The notes below the pieces were generated by a model. It was given only the letters and a program-made list of their open reading frames with translations. It ran no database searches and was not told where the DNA came from. Below are positions 4,925 to 6,619 of a stretch of DNA of 6,619 bases, piece after piece (position 1 is the first letter of the stretch; each line of letters starts with the position of its first letter). The position numbers and the translations under genes are program-made. This DNA is from Collinsella sp. (GTDB lineage: Bacteria; Actinomycetota; Coriobacteriia; Coriobacteriales; Coriobacteriaceae), in assembly GCA_019413955.1 (NCBI GenBank), contig DXMX01000068.1, forward strand, positions 591 to 7,209. Direction: 5' to 3'.

Positions 4925-4953
4925 GTTGCCATTATGGCGGCGGCGCCTTTTTT
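4919..4953 (+). terminator. Intrinsic terminator of the phosphoesterase gene
   Basis: GGCGCCG (4919-4925) pairs with CGGCGCC (4941-4947). The stem continues through two G-U pairs to GCCA/TGGC (4928-4931 with 4935-4938), closing on TTA, and six T residues (4948-4953) follow. Its left GGCGCC is also the last six bases of the adjacent palindrome, so the two hairpins cannot both form completely. Confidence 0.88.
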
Positions 4954-5011
4954 GTCCGCGTGCCGCGGTAGAGTGTAGGCAGTTGAAATGTGCGTCCAGC
5001 AAGGAGCTGCT

Positions 5012-6619
5012 ATGAACGAGATCAAGTGCCCGCATTGCGGCGAAGTATTTAAGGTCGATGCATCCGGCTATGCGGATATCGTCAAGCAGGTGCGCGATGC
5101 GGAGTTCTTGCGCGACCTGAATGACCGCGTAGCGGCTGCTCGACGCGAGGGCGAGCAGGCGCTGGAGCTTGAGCGTTCGCGTTCGGCGTCTGCCCTGCAG
5201 GAGGCAGAGGCTCAGCGCAACGCTCAACTTGTCGAGCAGAAGAACGCTGCGGCTCAGCAACTGGCACAAGAGGTTGCCAAGCGCGATGCCGAGCTTGCCG
5301 AGCTGCGCGCCAAGCTCGAGGGTGCTGCCGCAGAGCGCGAGAGTGCAAGCCGGCGTGCGGCGGTTGAGGCTCGTGCCGATGTCCAAAAGGAGAATGTGGA
5401 GCTCCAGCGCGAGATCGACAATTTGCGTGCGCAGCTGGGACGCAAAGATGACGAAGCAAAGCTTGCCGAAGCCGCGGTACGCAATGCGACTCAAAATGAC
5501 CTCGCCGCGCGCGATGCTCAGATTGCGGAGTTGCAGGCAAAGCTTGCCGCCGCAGATAAGGCTCAAGAAATGGCACTCGCAACTGCTGCGGCCGAGGCGC
5601 AGCGTAAGCTCGAGGCTGCGCAAAACGAAGCGAATCGTAAGCTTTCCGATTACCAGACAGAAGTGCGTGAGAAGTTCTCGAATGCTAAGACTCAGTCCGA
5701 GCGCGAGGCCGAGGGCCTTCGTGCACAGCTTCGTGAGCAAGAACTTTCTGCAAAAATGGAGCTGTCGAAGGCGGTCGCCGCGGCGGAGCGAGAGCGCGAT
5801 GAGGCGCGTGCCAAACTGACGAGCGAGCTGGCGGTGCGCGATTCTCGCGAGGAACAGGTCAAAGCGGCACACGAGCTCGAGCTTGCGCAGGCCAAGCGTG
5901 CGAGCGATGACCTGATTCGCTATAAGGATGAAGAGATCGAGCGCCTTAAGGACATGAAGGTCCGCCTGTCCACCAAGATGGTGGGCGAGTCGCTCGAGCA
6001 GCACTGCGAGACCGAGTTTAACCGTCTGCGCATGACGGCGTTTCCTAACGCGTACTTCGAGAAGGATAACGATGCGTCCGAGGGCACCAAGGGCGACTTT
6101 ATCTTCCGCGAGTGCGACGCAAGCGGTAACGAGGTCATTTCGATTATGTTCGAGATGAAAAACGAGAACGATGAGACCGCGACCAAGCACAAGAACGAGG
6201 ACTTCTTTAAGAAACTCGACCACGATCGCCGCCAAAAGGGCTGCGAGTACGCGGTGCTCTGCACGTTGCTCGAACCCGAGAGCGAGCTTTACAACGCCGG
6301 CATCGTGGACGTGAGCTATCGCTACGAGAAGATGTACGTGATTCGCCCACAGTTCTTTATTCCCATGATCACGCTTCTTCGCAACGCCGCCATGGGTTCG
6401 CTGCGCTATAAGCAGGAACTGGCGGAGTACAAACAGCAGAATATCGACGTCACGAACTTCGAAGCCAAGATGGAAAAGTTCAAGAATGATTTCGGCCGCA
6501 ACTACGAGATCGCGAGCCGCAAGTTCCAAACGGCGATCGATGAGATCGACAAGACGATTAGCCATCTGCAGAAAACCAAGGAGGCGTTGCTGTCCTCCGA
6601 GAACAATCTGCGCCTAGCC
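5012..6619 (+). CDS. DUF2130-family coiled-coil protein with nuclease-like C-terminal domain, partial
   Basis: 536 codons are visible and the frame is open at the window edge. Residues 6-9 (CPHC) form half of a zinc-ribbon-like knuckle. Residues about 25-355 are an alanine-, glutamate- and arginine-rich heptad region predicting one long coiled coil. From about residue 325 comes the conserved DUF2130 (COG4487) domain, with KGDF (D362), FEMKNE (E381, K383), KGCEYAVLCTLLE, SELYNAGI and a VIRPQFF followed by LLRNAA. D362 with the E381-x-K383 pair resembles a PD-(D/E)XK nuclease core. AAGGAG (5001-5006) is 5 bp before ATG. It starts after a terminator and so has its own promoter, which I cannot place well. 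The family has no settled function; a DNA-related role is inferred from the nuclease-like motif. Confidence 0.88.
   Translation, partial: MNEIKCPHCGEVFKVDASGYADIVKQVRDAEFLRDLNDRVAAARREGEQALELERSRSASALQEAEAQRNAQLVEQKNAAAQQLAQEVAKRDAELAELRAKLEGAAAERESASRRAAVEARADVQKENVELQREIDNLRAQLGRKDDEAKLAEAAVRNATQNDLAARDAQIAELQAKLAAADKAQEMALATAAAEAQRKLEAAQNEANRKLSDYQTEVREKFSNAKTQSEREAEGLRAQLREQELSAKMELSKAVAAAERERDEARAKLTSELAVRDSREEQVKAAHELELAQAKRASDDLIRYKDEEIERLKDMKVRLSTKMVGESLEQHCETEFNRLRMTAFPNAYFEKDNDASEGTKGDFIFRECDASGNEVISIMFEMKNENDETATKHKNEDFFKKLDHDRRQKGCEYAVLCTLLEPESELYNAGIVDVSYRYEKMYVIRPQFFIPMITLLRNAAMGSLRYKQELAEYKQQNIDVTNFEAKMEKFKNDFGRNYEIASRKFQTAIDEIDKTISHLQKTKEALLSSENNLRLA

Noticed and set aside
4954..5011. 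Promoter for the DUF2130 gene
   Set aside because: TAGAGT at 4969-4974 could be a -10, but no -35 fits: TTGTCC at 4952-4957 is only 11 bp away. There must be a promoter or readthrough, but the sequence does not let me place it.
4796..6565. A 589-codon open frame on the minus strand
   Set aside because: It lies opposite the DUF2130 gene. Its leucine-, alanine- and arginine-rich text is the mirror of GAG/CTC- and GCG-rich coiled-coil codons, it runs back across the palindrome and terminator at 4872-4953, and it shows no domain.
1..6619. tRNA, rRNA, CRISPR array, insertion sequence or phage genes
   Set aside because: I looked for cloverleaf-like arms, regularly spaced repeats and transposase, integrase or capsid motifs and saw none, apart from the single palindromic element at 4872-4924.

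Overview
The window looks like a piece of chromosome from an anaerobic, high-GC gut actinobacterium of the class Coriobacteriia, most likely Collinsella or a close relative. This is inferred from four things: a reverse-type rubrerythrin (an anaerobe's peroxidase), GC-rich codon use, strong AGGAG-type ribosome sites, and a palindrome with a GGGGACAGGCACC core that I associate from memory with this group. No database search was possible.

Layout. Bases 1-443 (minus) hold the N-terminal 147 codons of a rubrerythrin whose rubredoxin domain comes first; its promoter and a structured 5' leader lie in the AT-rich divergent region 444-699. That region also carries two dyads resembling the operator of the redox repressor Rex, placed upstream of a two-gene plus-strand operon: an iron-dependent alcohol dehydrogenase (700-1920) and a class-3-like, non-acylating aldehyde dehydrogenase (1930-3309). 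A strong hairpin terminator closes the operon at 3318-3356. Together the two enzymes could interconvert alcohol, aldehyde and acid, or dismutate an aldehyde in a redox-neutral way. The Rex-like sites suggest control by the NADH/NAD+ ratio.

Bases 3360-3620 look like an unannotated type I toxin-antitoxin locus. A 27-residue single-helix peptide gene (3415-3498) has its ribosome site locked in a hairpin. Opposite its 3' side is a candidate convergent antisense RNA (about 3586 down to 3489) with a promoter and a terminator hairpin that closes fully, through G-U pairs, only in minus-strand RNA. The 5' ends of the two transcripts share a 12-of-13 sequence, so the toxin mRNA could also fold end to end. 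This is the most interesting part of the window.

Next comes a small plus-strand pair: a stand-alone HIRAN-domain protein (3735-4061) and a 59-residue protein with an acidic front half and a basic back half (4080-4259). A calcineurin-like metallophosphoesterase follows (4326-4871). Just after its stop codon is a perfect 22-bp inverted repeat fused to an intrinsic terminator, the two sharing one GGCGCC block, which looks like a mobile palindrome inserted into a terminator. The window ends inside a long coiled-coil DUF2130 protein (5012-6619, 536 codons seen), with a CxxC at its N-terminus and a PD-(D/E)XK-like nuclease signature towards its C-terminus.
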